64,000 nt of DNA from Actinoplanes xinjiangensis (GCF_003148685.1 NZ_QGGR01000001.1:62001-126000), one strand, 5' to 3'. Numbered from the stretch's first letter, positions 26,299 to 36,234 are shown. Translations and numbers: made by a program. Notes: a model not told the origin generated them from the letters alone.

Positions 26299-26341
26299 TA
26301 CCTGACGCAACAGTAACTGAGCCGTCAGGTATTTGGCAGGG
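26299..26341. promoter_or_regulatory. Inverted repeat upstream of MBL/SnoaL operon
   Basis: TACCTGACG (26299-26307) and CGTCAGGTA (26333-26341) are perfect inverted arms 25 nt apart, just upstream of the operon at 26275 and after the MarR stop. Probably the operator of the MarR regulator or another repressor (inference). Confidence 0.5.
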
Positions 26342-26358
26342 GGTGTGCCGGTCGACAC

Positions 26359-26853
26359 CTATCGCAGGCGCGGCACTTCCTTGGCCACCGCACGGCTCAG
26401 CACCCGCAGGTCGTCTGCGAACCGTTCCCAGTGCTCACCGGGCAGCTGGTCGGCGAGCAGGCGCCGCAGATTGCCACGGTGCAACTCGGTGGCGCGGACG
26501 GCGGTCCGCTCCCCCAGCGGCGTCAGCCGCACGAGGCGCCCCCGCCGATCGGCCGGGTCGTCGGTGCGCTCGACCAGACCGGCGGCCTCCATCCGGTCGA
26601 TCAGGCGGGTCACACCACCGGTGGTCAGCACCTGCGCCCGGCCGATCGCCGACATCGCGAGGCCCGGATCCCCGGCCCGGCCCAGGATGAGCAGCACCTC
26701 GTACATCAGGTGGCTGATCCCGCACTCCCGCTCCAGCGCCCGGCCCACCAGGTACTCGAGACGGTTCGCCACTCCCAGCAACCGCCCGAACGTCACCACC
26801 AGAGCGTCCTCGGCGGCCTCCCGCGCCGACCCGATCTCCTCGTCAGCGCTCAC
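26359..26853 (-). CDS. MarR-family transcriptional regulator
   Basis: 164 residues from GTG 26853 (VSADEEIGSA), with GAGGTG 8 nt upstream. Winged helix: HLMYEVLLILGRAGDPGLAM, SAIGRAQVLTTGGVTRLIDR (recognition helix) and the wing RTDDPADRRGRLVRLT with the conserved D.R. It precedes the DsbA-like/MBL/SnoaL operon on the same strand and probably controls it through the repeat at 26299. Confidence 0.88.
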   Translation of the reverse strand: MSADEEIGSAREAAEDALVVTFGRLLGVANRLEYLVGRALERECGISHLMYEVLLILGRAGDPGLAMSAIGRAQVLTTGGVTRLIDRMEAAGLVERTDDPADRRGRLVRLTPLGERTAVRATELHRGNLRRLLADQLPGEHWERFADDLRVLSRAVAKEVPRLR

Positions 26854-27002
26854 GAAATCGCACCTCTGGCTCGCCCTGCTCCGGTCACGCGCCGACGATA
26901 GCCGCGAGCGGTACGGTCGGCGACAGAATCCGGCCGGGAAACCGTGAAGATCAACATCGGTATACGCCAATCAGGAGGGACACCGGGCTACGAGAGGCAA
27001 CG

Positions 27003-27608
27003 ATGGGTGGACATACGACCAGAGCGGTGGACGTGGCGGACGATGACGCCGCCGTGCTGCTGCGGTCCCGGGCCGAGCCGGAGTGCTTCGCTGACCTGTT
27101 CGAACGGTATTTCGCCGGCCTGCACGGGTATGCGTCGCGGCGGCTGGACGGTGCCGGCGGTGACGACGTGGCCGCCGAGACGTTCCTGATCGCGTTCCGG
27201 CAGCGGGACCGCTTCGATCCGGCACGCGGCTCGGTCCGCGCATGGCTGTACGGCATCGCCACCAACCTGATCCGGGCACGGCGGCGCGAGGAGGCGCAGG
27301 GCTATCTCGCGTACGCACGGGCCGCCGCCCACCCGCCGGACGAGCCGGTGCACGAGGAACAGACGACCGACCGGGTCGCGGCCGAGGCCGCCCGCAAGCG
27401 CATCGTCGCGGCGCTCGCCGGGCTGCCGGAACGGGACCGGGACGCGTTGCTGCTGGTGGTGTGGGGTGAGCTGTCGCACGAGGAGACGGCCGCCGCTCTG
27501 GGGATTCCGGTGGGGACGGTCGGTTCACGCCTGCACCGGGCACGCCGCCGGATCCGCGCCGCACTCGACGACGTCAACCCGACCGGAAGGACCGCCCGCC
27601 ATGGATGA
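27003..27608 (+). CDS. ECF-type RNA polymerase sigma factor
   Basis: 201 residues, ATG after GAGAGG. Region 2 (LFERYFAGLHGYASRRL, DDVAAETFLIAFRQRDRFDP, RAWLYGIATNLIRARRR) and region 4 (LAGLPERDRDALLLVVWGEL, HEETAAALGIPVGTVGSRLH) are intact. It overlaps the following gene by 8 nt, the usual place for its regulator. Confidence 0.92.
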   Translation: MGGHTTRAVDVADDDAAVLLRSRAEPECFADLFERYFAGLHGYASRRLDGAGGDDVAAETFLIAFRQRDRFDPARGSVRAWLYGIATNLIRARRREEAQGYLAYARAAAHPPDEPVHEEQTTDRVAAEAARKRIVAALAGLPERDRDALLLVVWGELSHEETAAALGIPVGTVGSRLHRARRRIRAALDDVNPTGRTARHG

Positions 27609-28869
27609 GATCGATCTGCTGGCCACGGCGCGGCCGGTCACCCCGCCGAGCGCCGAGACCACGGCGGCCGCCCGCGAGCGGCTGCTCGACCTGATGCGCG
27701 CCGAGCAGGCCGCCACAGCGCAGCGGCACCACTTCCGGATGTTCGCCCCGATGTTCCCGCCCGTACCGCGACGCCGGCTCCGGATGCCCACCCTCACGGA
27801 CCCGTCCGGGTCACGGCGCCGTCTGCGGCTGGTCGGGTGGGGCCTGGTTCCGGTGCTCGCCGCGGCCGTCGCCGCGGTCCTGGCGCTGACGGCGACGTGG
27901 ACACCACCGGACGATCCGGGTCGCGACGTCGACATCGCCGACGCGGGACCGCGCCCACCGCAGGAACTGCGGAATCTGCTGCTCGCCGCCGCGGAGCGGT
28001 CGTCCGCGGACGACCCGGCCGACGGCCGCTACTGGGTCTCCGAGGTCGAATCCGGAACGCTGATGGAGGTGGACCGATACGCGATCATGGGCCGCACCCG
28101 GGAGACGTCCTGGCACCCCAACCGCAGCGGGGACCGGGCCGTACACCTGCAGCAGTGGGCCGGTGGCGCGCCCGCCTCGGCCGCCGACAGGGCCGCCTGG
28201 CAGCGGGCCGGTTCGCCGTCGAGCTGGCCGAAGGACGAGGCGTGCCCGGCCGCCGGCAGCTGGACGGCCGGGCCGGGCACGGTCCGCACGGTGGTGGGCG
28301 AGCCGGCGGTGGCCACCTACCCGATCGGCGGCGGCTACCTCACCGCGGCGCAGATCAGGGAGCTGCCGACCGATCCCGGCCGGCTTCAGGTGTGGATGAT
28401 CGACTCGCTGCTGCGCGGCAGCCCGGAGATGACCGCCTCCGAGCTGTCGGAGGGCATCTTCAGCGCCATGATCAACCTGCTCTACCAGGCGCCGAACACC
28501 CCGGCGCTCCGGGCGGCCGCCTACCGGCTGCTGGCCGACCTGCCGGGCCTGCGCGACCTCGGACCGGTCACCGACCCGAAGGGCCGCGCCGGCAACGCCG
28601 TCACGATGCTCACCAACGAGGAGACAGCGGGGGTACGGCAGGCCGACACCGGCGGGGCCCGTGAGGTACGCCTGATCTTCGACCCGAGGTCGGGACAGCC
28701 GCTGGCCTGGGAGACCCGGATGCTCCGCCCGGCCGACTACCTGTCGTGGGTTCCGGCCGGCGCGCTCTTCGACTACGAGGCGGTGCTGCGGACGAGATGG
28801 ACCGACGACGTCCCGCCGCCGACCACCGGGGCCCTGACCGAGGGCGCGCTGGAGTCGCCCCCCTGCTGA
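27601..28869 (+). CDS. CU044_5270-type membrane protein, likely sigma partner
   Basis: 422 residues from ATG 27601. A 75-residue cytoplasmic part starting MDEIDLLATARPVTPPSAET is followed by one membrane helix (about 82-102) and a large external domain with REMS-type segments DGRYWVSEVESGTLMEV and RLIFDPRSGQPLAWETRML. This matches the CU044_5270 family, found behind ECF sigma genes in actinomycetes. A role as membrane anti-sigma or signal sensor is inferred; no zinc-binding anti-sigma motif is visible. Confidence 0.8.
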   Translation: MDEIDLLATARPVTPPSAETTAAARERLLDLMRAEQAATAQRHHFRMFAPMFPPVPRRRLRMPTLTDPSGSRRRLRLVGWGLVPVLAAAVAAVLALTATWTPPDDPGRDVDIADAGPRPPQELRNLLLAAAERSSADDPADGRYWVSEVESGTLMEVDRYAIMGRTRETSWHPNRSGDRAVHLQQWAGGAPASAADRAAWQRAGSPSSWPKDEACPAAGSWTAGPGTVRTVVGEPAVATYPIGGGYLTAAQIRELPTDPGRLQVWMIDSLLRGSPEMTASELSEGIFSAMINLLYQAPNTPALRAAAYRLLADLPGLRDLGPVTDPKGRAGNAVTMLTNEETAGVRQADTGGAREVRLIFDPRSGQPLAWETRMLRPADYLSWVPAGALFDYEAVLRTRWTDDVPPPTTGALTEGALESPPC

Positions 28870-28886
28870 GGGGAACCGGGCGGGAA

Positions 28887-28944
28887 CCGTTCGCCGGGCG
28901 TGAGGGGGACGCCCGGCGAACGGTCACCCGCGCGTGCGGGTGAC
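28887..28944. terminator. Two joined hairpins after the sigma operon
   Basis: CCGTTCGCCGGGCGT / ACGCCCGGCGAACGG forms a perfect 15-bp stem (28887-28901 and 28909-28923), directly followed by GTCACCCGC / GCGGGTGAC (28923-28931 and 28936-28944). No T-run. Located 18 nt after the stop at 28869, so most likely a terminator. Confidence 0.65.
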
Positions 28945-29010
28945 GTCGTTGTGCCGGCTGGTGGGCCGTGCGACGCTGAGGTCGGCCGGCCCGACGGGAA
29001 GGTGTCCACG

Positions 29011-29388
29011 ATGGACGTGAAGTCTGCGCTGCCGGAGAACCACGACGCCCCGCCCGGATTCCCGCGGCAGCGGACCGTGCTGGTCGCGGCCGGCTGGCAC
29101 GTGGTGGTCCTGGCCGCGTTCCTGGTCAACGCCTACCTGATCCCCTGGGACACGACGGCGTGTGACGACGAGTCGGGCTTCTGCGTCACCTACGGCGACC
29201 TGATGCACATCCTGCTCTTCGTCAGCGTGCCGTTCCTGGTCGTCTCCTTCCTGGTGTCCCGGCTGGTCGCCGTGGCACTGTCACGCCGGTTCACCTCGGC
29301 GGCGGCCGCCGGCAGCCTGTCGGCGCTGGCCGGCCTGCTGGCCGCGACCCTGATCGCCGTCATCCTGGTCGCCGTCGGCCGGCGATAG
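29011..29388 (+). CDS. Small membrane protein
   Basis: 125 residues from ATG 29011 with GGGAAGG upstream. Three hydrophobic helices (VLVAAGWHVVVLAAFLVNAY, ILLFVSVPFLVVSFLVSRL and AGLLAATLIAVILVAV) and an external loop with two cysteines (TTACDDESGFCV). No family recognised. Confidence 0.7.
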   Translation: MDVKSALPENHDAPPGFPRQRTVLVAAGWHVVVLAAFLVNAYLIPWDTTACDDESGFCVTYGDLMHILLFVSVPFLVVSFLVSRLVAVALSRRFTSAAAAGSLSALAGLLAATLIAVILVAVGRR

Positions 29389-29445
29389 CGCCCGGGGCGC
29401 CGGAGGGCTCCGGGGGCCGGGCGGGCTGGGGGGACGCGGCCGGAC

Positions 29446-29799
29446 TCAGTGGCCGTGCAGGTCGGCGAGCGTCCGCAGCCGCCGCACCTCGTCGATGATC
29501 CGCTGGTCGTCGGCGTCGTCGAGCCGTAGCACCGAACCCAGCACGGCGCGCAGATCGTCGGACGGGGCCGCGTCGAGTTCCCGCAGCATCATCTGCACCG
29601 CGCCGTCGACCTGGGCCCGGTCGTAGCCGCGCAGCACGACCGCGAAGTCGGCGGCACGCAGGGCGTCCCGCGCCCTCGCCCGCTGCGCGGCGTCACCGCC
29701 GGCGGCGAGTGCCGCGGACGCCCGGCCGAGCAACGCGTCGACCTGCTGCCTGTCGTATCCACGCAGCACGATGGTGAAGTCGAACGTCATGCCGGACAT
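29446..29799 (-). CDS. DivIVA-like short protein with duplicated motif
   Basis: About 117 residues (ATG 29799 or 29790; no clear ribosome site). It contains two copies of the DivIVA N-terminal motif F(T/A)(I/V)VLRGYDR.QVD: FTIVLRGYDRQQVDALL near the start and FAVVLRGYDRAQVDGAV about 47 residues later, with Ala/Arg helical linkers. In DivIVA/Wag31 this motif binds curved membrane and polar partners. There is no long coiled coil, so it is not a normal polar scaffold. Function unknown. Confidence 0.7.
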   Translation of the reverse strand: MSGMTFDFTIVLRGYDRQQVDALLGRASAALAAGGDAAQRARARDALRAADFAVVLRGYDRAQVDGAVQMMLRELDAAPSDDLRAVLGSVLRLDDADDQRIIDEVRRLRTLADLHGH

Positions 29800-29820
29800 C
29801 GTAGAGACGCCGCGCATCCG

Positions 29821-30735
29821 TCACCGGCGATCGGGGGCCCCGCCCCTGCCGACGGCCTCGTCGTCGGTCGCCAGCCACAACCAGACGAGGAAGGCGATCG
29901 CCACGACCGCGGCGACACCGGCCGCGCCGGTCACGAAGGTGAGCCGGCTGGGTTCCGGTGAGGCGGCCGTCATGGTCTCGGACGTCCTGCCGACGAGCAG
30001 GCCGATCACCGTGGCGGGAACGCCGACGGCGGCGGTCGCCAGCAGCGGCAGGGTGGCGAGCCGGGTCGGGCGGCCCGGTGCCGCCGCCCGGCGCCACCGC
30101 AGCAGCCGGACACCGAGAACGGCCAGGGCGCCCCACGCCAGCACCACCAGCAGCGCGGCGATGATGTCGCTTGGCCGGTGCCAGCGCGCCCACACCGTAC
30201 CGATCGCAATGGCGGCGGTGTAGCCGGCACCGGCCAGAGCGGCCGGCCCGCGCAGCGCCGCCGGCAAGACGATGACCAGCGCGAACGCCACCGATGCGGC
30301 GGCTGTGGTGTGCCCGCTGGGCAGTGAGTTCGGGTAGGTGAGACCGTCCAGCGTGGGCCGGGGCAGCCAGTCCTTGAGCAGCTGGGTGGTGGCGTTGGCG
30401 GCCAGCACCAGAACCGCGGCGGCGATCGCCAGGTCGATGCGTTTACGGACCACGCCGACGGCCGCCGCGATCAGGCAGACCAGGACGAGACTGGTCAGGG
30501 TGGTGGCGTTCAGGGTGCGGCTGAGCAGCTCCTCGAGCCGGGCGTACCGGACCTCGGTGCCGAGCATCGCGGCGGTGTCCAGCCACTGGCCGGAGATGGT
30601 ACGGACGAAGACGTGATAGGTGGCGAGCAGGCCCAGGCCGGCGAGCACGCTGATGAGCAGTGGCGCCGCCAGGTATGCGGCGCCGGGACGCCGCCTGGTG
30701 CGCGCCCCCACGTCGTCAGTGCTCAGCGTGGTCAT
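29821..30735 (-). CDS. PAP2-family membrane phosphatase
   Basis: 304 residues with six or more membrane helices. The three phosphatase signatures are present: KDWLPRP (motif 1), PSGHT (motif 2, catalytic His) and ARWHRPSDI (motif 3, His and Asp). It probably dephosphorylates a lipid phosphate or polyprenyl diphosphate on the external face. A hydrophobic C-terminal extension is unusual. Confidence 0.88.
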   Translation of the reverse strand: MTTLSTDDVGARTRRRPGAAYLAAPLLISVLAGLGLLATYHVFVRTISGQWLDTAAMLGTEVRYARLEELLSRTLNATTLTSLVLVCLIAAAVGVVRKRIDLAIAAAVLVLAANATTQLLKDWLPRPTLDGLTYPNSLPSGHTTAAASVAFALVIVLPAALRGPAALAGAGYTAAIAIGTVWARWHRPSDIIAALLVVLAWGALAVLGVRLLRWRRAAAPGRPTRLATLPLLATAAVGVPATVIGLLVGRTSETMTAASPEPSRLTFVTGAAGVAAVVAIAFLVWLWLATDDEAVGRGGAPDRR

Positions 30736-30770
30736 TCGTGGCCACCTCCGGGTTCGCCGAACGACCGAGC

Positions 30771-31637
30771 TTACGGGCCGCCGTCAAATGCGGGCGCGGC
30801 GAGGTTCTGTGCGCCGACGACCGCGAGGAGTTCCATCTTCTCGTAACTCTCGGTTCCCGGTACGGCGGTGTAGACGAGCAGGGCGTGGGCCTGATCCGGG
30901 TCGAGCAGCGCCTGGCAGGTGAGGTCGAGTGCACCGACCTGCGGGTGGACGAACCGTTTGAGGTGGGCGTACCCGACGCCGATCTCGTGCTCGTGCCAGA
31001 CCGCGCGGAACTCGTCGCTGCTCTCCAGCAGCAGGCTCTGCAGGTGGGCGGCCCACGACCGGGGACCGCGGAGGGTGACCACCCGGCGCAGCCCGGAGGC
31101 GAACACGCGGGAGTGCAGCGGGTGGTCGTCGGGATGGTAGAGGGCGCGGCAGGCGGGATCGGTGAACCACCGGTAGCCGATGCTGCGGGCCGGGCCGGTG
31201 AACCGGGTGAGGTCGCCGTTGAGAGCGACCCCGAGCCGGTTCTGCCGCAGGGTCTCGCCGAGTTCGGTGACGATCTCGGCGGGTGTGTCGGCGAGCCGGT
31301 CGAAGATGCGCAGCAGGCCGGGGCTGATGTGCTCGCCACCGGCCCCGCGCGCCGGCGGGTTGTGCCCGGCCAGACGGAACAGGTGGTCGCGTTCGTCGTG
31401 GGACAGGTGCAGTCCCTGGGCGATCGAGGCGATCATCTGCTCGGACGGGTGCGGGCCACGCCCGCGTTCGAGCCGGCTGTAGTAGTCGGCGGAGATGTGG
31501 CAGAGCGTGGCCACCTCCTCGCGCCGCAGACCCGACGTCCGGCGGCGCTGCCCACGGGGCAGGCCGACGTCCTCCGGTTGCAGCGACTCACGGCGCCGGC
31601 GCAGGAACCCGGCCAGCCCGGCCCGATCGATCTGCAC
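30771..31637 (-). CDS. XRE-family regulator with MmyB-like ligand domain
   Basis: 288 residues. N-terminal helix-turn-helix (FLRRRRESLQPEDVGLP, RREEVATLCHISADYYSRLE) and the C-terminal MmyB domain (DLTRFTGPARSIGYRWFTDP, RALYHPDDH, HPQVGALDLTCQALLDPD), which binds fatty acyl-like ligands in one solved member. Thirty-six nt downstream of the SDR gene on the same strand, and likely to control it. Confidence 0.9.
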   Translation of the reverse strand: MQIDRAGLAGFLRRRRESLQPEDVGLPRGQRRRTSGLRREEVATLCHISADYYSRLERGRGPHPSEQMIASIAQGLHLSHDERDHLFRLAGHNPPARGAGGEHISPGLLRIFDRLADTPAEIVTELGETLRQNRLGVALNGDLTRFTGPARSIGYRWFTDPACRALYHPDDHPLHSRVFASGLRRVVTLRGPRSWAAHLQSLLLESSDEFRAVWHEHEIGVGYAHLKRFVHPQVGALDLTCQALLDPDQAHALLVYTAVPGTESYEKMELLAVVGAQNLAAPAFDGGP

Positions 31638-31673
31638 GGTGTCCTCCCCTGGTTCCGGCGCGTCTTCGTTCTA

Positions 31674-32615
31674 TCACCCGACTTCCGCGAAGGACGTCTG
31701 CGTCAGTTCTTCGGAGATACGCCACACCCGCTCGGCCTCCGGCTCGCTGCGCAGGCGCGAGTACAGCTTCTGCTCGGCCGGCGGGCCGCCCAGGTGGCCC
31801 GGTCCGCCGGGACCGTAGAAGCCTGCGTCGCGACCGGTGGTGACGGCGAGGACGGCGGGTAGCGCCGCGGACTCGGCGGTGCCGAGCAGGATGCCGCGGG
31901 CCGACAGGGCACCGATCAGCCGGCGGCCGGCGGTGTCCTGGGAGCGGCCGACCTCCGGACGGGCGGACAGCAGGCTGGTCGGGGCGACACCGGGGTGGGA
32001 CAGGTTGCTGGTGATGCCCCAGCCGTGCAGCCGGCTGCGCCGGGACAGTTCGAGACCGAACAGGCCGAAGGCGATCTTCGACTGGCTGTACGCGCGCATC
32101 CCGTCGTACGACCGTCGCCAGTCGAGGTCGTCCCAGTTGACGGCATGGGAGTTCGCCGCGACGCTGATCTGCGAGGTGACCCGCGCCTGCCCGGCCCGCA
32201 GCAGCGGCATCAGGTGCGCCACCAGCGCGAAGTGCCCCAGGTGGTTGGTGCCGAACTGCAGCTCGAAGCCGTCGGCGGTGACCTGCCGTTCCGGTGGTGT
32301 CATCACGCCGGCGTTGTTGACCAGCAGATGGATCGGCCGGCCCTCGCCGCGCAGTGCCGCGCCGAGCGCCGCCACCGACTCCAGCGACGACAGGTCGAGA
32401 CGGCCCAGGGACAGCCGGGCGGCGGGGGTGCGCCGGCGGATCTCCGCGATCGCCGCCTCCCCCTTGGCGGTGTTGCGGACCGGCAGGACGATCTCGGCGC
32501 CGGCGGCGGCGAGTCGGGCGGCGATCTCGAGTCCGATCCCGTCGCTGGCGCCGGTGATGACGGCCCGCTTGGCGGTCAGATCGGGGACGGTGAGGGTGGG
32601 TTGTCTGCGTGGCAT
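31674..32615 (-). CDS. Short-chain dehydrogenase/reductase (SDR)
   Basis: 313 residues from ATG 32615; 12 upstream codons lack coding character. Rossmann fold TGASDGIG (21-28), NNAGVM, and catalytic YSQSK. The substrate-loop and C-terminus match the retinol dehydrogenase/WW-domain-oxidoreductase-like group common beside XRE-MmyB regulators in actinomycetes. Substrate unknown. Confidence 0.9.
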   Translation of the reverse strand: MPRRQPTLTVPDLTAKRAVITGASDGIGLEIAARLAAAGAEIVLPVRNTAKGEAAIAEIRRRTPAARLSLGRLDLSSLESVAALGAALRGEGRPIHLLVNNAGVMTPPERQVTADGFELQFGTNHLGHFALVAHLMPLLRAGQARVTSQISVAANSHAVNWDDLDWRRSYDGMRAYSQSKIAFGLFGLELSRRSRLHGWGITSNLSHPGVAPTSLLSARPEVGRSQDTAGRRLIGALSARGILLGTAESAALPAVLAVTTGRDAGFYGPGGPGHLGGPPAEQKLYSRLRSEPEAERVWRISEELTQTSFAEVG

Positions 32616-32675
32616 GGGACCAGCATGCGGCCGCCGGCGGAGCGTATCCACGGCCTGACGATCCCAGGCTGAGCG

Positions 32676-33194
32676 CTACCGGCCGCGGCTGTTGAGGTAG
32701 CCGAGGACCAGGGCGGTCCACCAGGCGGCCTGCGAGATCGTCGTGGCCAGCCCCGCACGGACCAGCAGGAACGTCGGCGGCCGGGGGTGACGGCCGAGTT
32801 CGCGCAGCAGCACCGCGGCGTACACCCCATTGATGCCGATGACCAGCACGGCGAGCGCTTTCGGGCCGGCCGGCATGCCGAGCAGGGCGCCGGAGGCCAG
32901 CAGACCGGCGAAGCCGGCCCAGATCGGCACGTGGGTTCCGCGGGCGGTGCTCAGCACGTCGGCGAGGGTACGCCGGCCGGCCAGCCACAGCAGCCCGAAC
33001 CAGTCGACGGTCAGCACCGCGCCGAAACCGATCACCATCGAGCCCAGGTGCACGAAGAGCGCGATGTCGTGCACCTTCGCCGGCACGTGCCGGTACGGGC
33101 TGACGGCGAGCACCGTCAGCCAGCACACCGCCACCAGCACGGCCTGCGCCACGGGTGAGGCGGGCCGCCGGTGCCGGCCGATTTCGACAACCAC
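32676..33194 (-). CDS. Four-helix membrane protein
   Basis: 172 residues from GTG 33194. Four or five hydrophobic helices (AQAVLVAVCWLTVLAV, ALFVHLGSMVIGFGAVLTVD, WAGFAGLLASGALLGMP and ALAVLVIGINGVYAAVLL), with His in HLGSM and a pattern like DUF2269-type or heme-binding membrane proteins. Weak recognition. Start not firmly set. Confidence 0.65.
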   Translation of the reverse strand: MVVEIGRHRRPASPVAQAVLVAVCWLTVLAVSPYRHVPAKVHDIALFVHLGSMVIGFGAVLTVDWFGLLWLAGRRTLADVLSTARGTHVPIWAGFAGLLASGALLGMPAGPKALAVLVIGINGVYAAVLLRELGRHPRPPTFLLVRAGLATTISQAAWWTALVLGYLNSRGR

Positions 33195-33234
33195 ATACGG
33201 GAGACGGTGGCCGGCCCGGCCGACAACAGAAACT

Positions 33235-34383
33235 TCAGACCGAGACCCAGGCGCCGGTACGCGCGGAGTCCAGCATCGCGTCCACGACGGTGGCGGCCGC
33301 GACCGCGTCGTCCAGGGCCGGGCCGTACGGCGTGCCGTCGGCGATCGACCGCAGGAAGCCCACCGCCTCGATGACCTTGGTGTCGTCGTAGCTCATCGCG
33401 ATTCCGGCGCCCGGCTGGAAGGCCCCGAAGTCGCCGTGTCCCGGCGCGGCGAAGACGGTCCGGTAGCTCTGCGACTGATAGTCCTCGCCGGTGCTGACCG
33501 ACAACTCCCCCATCCGGCGGAAGTCCCAGGCCAGCGCCCCGGTGGTGCCGTGCACCTCGAAGCCGTACGTGTTCTGCTCGCCGACCGCGACCCGGCTGGC
33601 CTCCAGGACGCCACGGGCGCCGCCGGCGAAGCGCAGCAGCGCGTGGACGTGGTCCGGGTTCTCGACCGGCCCGGGCGGCCCGTCGGCGCGCGAGAAGTGA
33701 CTGGCCGCGCCGGTGACCGTGGGCCGCGCCGGGATCACCGTGGTGGTGTCGGCGACCAGTGCCTCGATGTCGCCGAGCAGGTGCCGGGCCAGGTCGACAG
33801 CGTGCGAGGCCAGGTCGCCGAGGACGCCGCTGCCCCCGTGCGAGCGGGTGAACCGCCAGGACAGCGCGCCGTCCGGGTGGGCCGCGTAGTCGCTGAAGAA
33901 CCGGAACCGGGCGTTGGTGACCCGGCCGACGGCACCGCCCGCGATCAGGGCACGGGCCTCGGCGACGGCCGGTGCGGCCCGGTAGTTGAAGCCCACCGTG
34001 CTCCGCACCCCGGCCGTCGTGGCGGCGGCGGCCACCGCGCGGGCGTCGTCGCCGGTCAGACCGACCGGTTTCTCGATCCACAGGTGACGCCCGGATGCGG
34101 CGACGGCGGCGCCGATCTCGCGGTGCAGGAAGTTCGGGGCGGTGACACTGACCGCCTCGACCCGCGGGTCGGTGAGCAGTTCCCGCCAGTCGGTGGTGGC
34201 GGCGGCGAAACCGTACTGGGCGGCGGCCGCCTCGGCCCGGCCCGGTTCCGGGTCGGCGACCGCGACCAGCTGCGGGGTGATCGGCAGGTCCGGGTAGTGG
34301 TGGCGGGCGCGCAGATAGGCACGGGTGTGCGCGTGGCCCATCCAGCCGAACCCGACGACCGCCACACCGAGCGGCCGGGTCAT
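33235..34383 (-). CDS. Gfo/Idh/MocA-family NAD(P)-dependent dehydrogenase
   Basis: 382 residues. Rossmann start [26 protein letters not shown] (catalytic Lys, about 101), GFNYRAAP and [15 protein letters not shown] (active-site Asp/His). Family members oxidise sugars, cyclitols or their keto forms; this clade often sits with CUT2 importers. Its start overlaps the ABC ATPase stop by 4 nt, so it probably processes the imported sugar. Confidence 0.9.
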   Translation of the reverse strand: MTRPLGVAVVGFGWMGHAHTRAYLRARHHYPDLPITPQLVAVADPEPGRAEAAAAQYGFAAATTDWRELLTDPRVEAVSVTAPNFLHREIGAAVAASGRHLWIEKPVGLTGDDARAVAAAATTAGVRSTVGFNYRAAPAVAEARALIAGGAVGRVTNARFRFFSDYAAHPDGALSWRFTRSHGGSGVLGDLASHAVDLARHLLGDIEALVADTTTVIPARPTVTGAASHFSRADGPPGPVENPDHVHALLRFAGGARGVLEASRVAVGEQNTYGFEVHGTTGALAWDFRRMGELSVSTGEDYQSQSYRTVFAAPGHGDFGAFQPGAGIAMSYDDTKVIEAVGFLRSIADGTPYGPALDDAVAAATVVDAMLDSARTGAWVSV

Positions 34384-35180
34384 TGCGGGGCCTTTTCGGT
34401 GGGTTCGCGTTGCAGCTCGTGGGCCAGCTGGTCGAGTTCGGCGCCGCCGGCCATCATCCGGGTCAGCTCGGTCGGCGACAGCTCGCCCTTGGCGAAGTCA
34501 CCGAGGCTCTTCCCGCGGTTGAGCAGCAGGAACCGGTCGCCCACCGGGAACGCGTGATGCGGGTTGTGGGTGATGAAGACGACCCCGAGCCCCCGGTCCC
34601 GGGCCCGCGCGATGTAGCGCAGGACGACCCCGGCCTGCTTGACGCCGAGCGCCGAGGTGGGCTCGTCGAGGATCAGCAGCCGCGCCCCGAAGTGGACGGC
34701 CCGGGCGATCGCCACCGACTGCCGCTCACCGCCGGAGAGGGTGCCGACCGGCTGGTCCGGGTCGCGGATGTCGATGCCCATGTCGAGCAGTTCGCGCCGG
34801 GTGGTCTCGATCGCGGTGGCCCGGTCGAAGCGGCGGAACGGGCCCCACCCCTTGGTCGGCTCGGAGCCGAGGAAGAAGTTGCGCCAGATCGCCATCAGCG
34901 GCACCATCGCCAGGTCCTGGTAGACCGTCGCGATGCCGGCGTCCAGCGCCTCGCGGGGGCTGCCCAGCCGGACCGGCCTGCCGTCGAGCAGCAGCTCACC
35001 CTCGTCCGGCTGGTGCACGCCGGACAGGATCTTGATGAGTGTGGACTTGCCGGCGCCGTTGTCGCCCAGCACGCAGGTGACCTGGCCGGCGCGGACCGTC
35101 GTCGAGACGCCGCCGAGCGAGATCACGCTGCCGAACCTCTTGGTGACGTTCCGGATCTCCAGCAGTGGCTCGTCTGTCAT
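34380..35180 (-). CDS. CUT2-type sugar ABC transporter ATPase
   Basis: 266 residues, a single ATPase domain: Walker [10 protein letters not shown]-loop VYQDLAMVP, signature LSGGERQ, Walker [13 protein letters not shown] and switch His in FITHN. Classical RbsA has two domains; the one-domain form is common in FrcA-like systems. Operon partner of the permease at 35184 and the binding protein at 36235. Confidence 0.93.
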   Translation of the reverse strand: MTDEPLLEIRNVTKRFGSVISLGGVSTTVRAGQVTCVLGDNGAGKSTLIKILSGVHQPDEGELLLDGRPVRLGSPREALDAGIATVYQDLAMVPLMAIWRNFFLGSEPTKGWGPFRRFDRATAIETTRRELLDMGIDIRDPDQPVGTLSGGERQSVAIARAVHFGARLLILDEPTSALGVKQAGVVLRYIARARDRGLGVVFITHNPHHAFPVGDRFLLLNRGKSLGDFAKGELSPTELTRMMAGGAELDQLAHELQREPTEKAPQ

Positions 35181-35183
35181 CGC

Positions 35184-36233
35184 CTACCTCCTCGACAGTT
35201 CGGCGAAGCGCCGGATGTACTGGTTGGCCAGCACCGCGAGCAGCAGCATCGCGCCCAGGAAGAATTTGAACCAGTCGGCGTCCCAGCCGGCGTAGACGAT
35301 GCCCTGCGACGTCATGCCGAAGATCAGGGCGCCGACCGCCGCGCCGACCGCCGAGCCGAAGCCGCCGGTCAGCAGGCAGCCGCCGATCACCGCGGCGACG
35401 ATGTAGATCAGCTCCTGACCGAAACCGGCCTGCGCCTGGATCGAGGTGAGCCGCACGATCTGGGTGGTGCCGACGAACCAGGCGGCGAACGACGTGATCA
35501 TGAAGAGCGAGATCGTGGTACGGGCCACCGGCACCCCGACGTTGCGGCTCGCGTTCGCGTCACCGCCGGTGGCGAAGATCCAGTTGCCGAACCGGGTGCG
35601 CAGCAGCAGCCACGAGCCGAGGATCGTCGCGATCACCCACCACAGGATCGCGATCTGGAAGCTCGCCCCGGCGATGGTGAACTCACTGGCGAAGACGGCG
35701 TGCAGGACGTCGTACCCGAGGATCCGGTTGAAGTTGTTGATCTGCACGGTGTTGGTCACGAGCTTGGTGATGCCCAGGTTGAGGCCCTGGAGCATGAGGA
35801 AGGTGCCGAGCGTGATGATGAAACTCGGCAGCCCGGTGCGCACCACGAGGTAACCGTTGACGAAGCCGATCGCCAGGACCAGCGCGAGCGAGATCGCCAG
35901 CGCGGCCCACGTGTTGACGCCGTAGTAGGTGGTCAGCAGGCCGCTGGTGATCGCCGCGGTGCCGGTCTGCACGCCGGCGGACAGGTCGAAGTGGCCGCCG
36001 ATCATCAGCAGGGCGACCGCGACGGCCATGATGCCGAGGGTGGAGGCCGGGTCGAGCCAGTTCGCGATGCCGCTGGCCGACCGGAAGACGTCGGAGAGTG
36101 CGGCGAAGAAGCCGAAGACCAGCACGGCGCCGATCAGGGCACCGAGCTCGGGCTTGAGCAGTACGCGTTTGAGCAGGCCGACCCGGGCGAGACGCTCGTC
36201 CGGGCCGGCCGACGTGACGGTGCCGGTCGACAT
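35184..36233 (-). CDS. CUT2-type sugar ABC transporter permease
   Basis: 349 residues, ten predicted membrane helices of the RbsC/FrcC family. Recognisable GGHFDLSAGVQTGTAAITSG (the family's GxxDLSvG), FGNWIFATGGDANASRNVGV (EAA-like coupling loop) and GGCLLTGGFGSAVGAAVGAL. Lies 1 nt from the binding-protein gene. Confidence 0.93.
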   Translation of the reverse strand: MSTGTVTSAGPDERLARVGLLKRVLLKPELGALIGAVLVFGFFAALSDVFRSASGIANWLDPASTLGIMAVAVALLMIGGHFDLSAGVQTGTAAITSGLLTTYYGVNTWAALAISLALVLAIGFVNGYLVVRTGLPSFIITLGTFLMLQGLNLGITKLVTNTVQINNFNRILGYDVLHAVFASEFTIAGASFQIAILWWVIATILGSWLLLRTRFGNWIFATGGDANASRNVGVPVARTTISLFMITSFAAWFVGTTQIVRLTSIQAQAGFGQELIYIVAAVIGGCLLTGGFGSAVGAAVGALIFGMTSQGIVYAGWDADWFKFFLGAMLLLAVLANQYIRRFAELSRR

Positions 36234-36234
36234 G

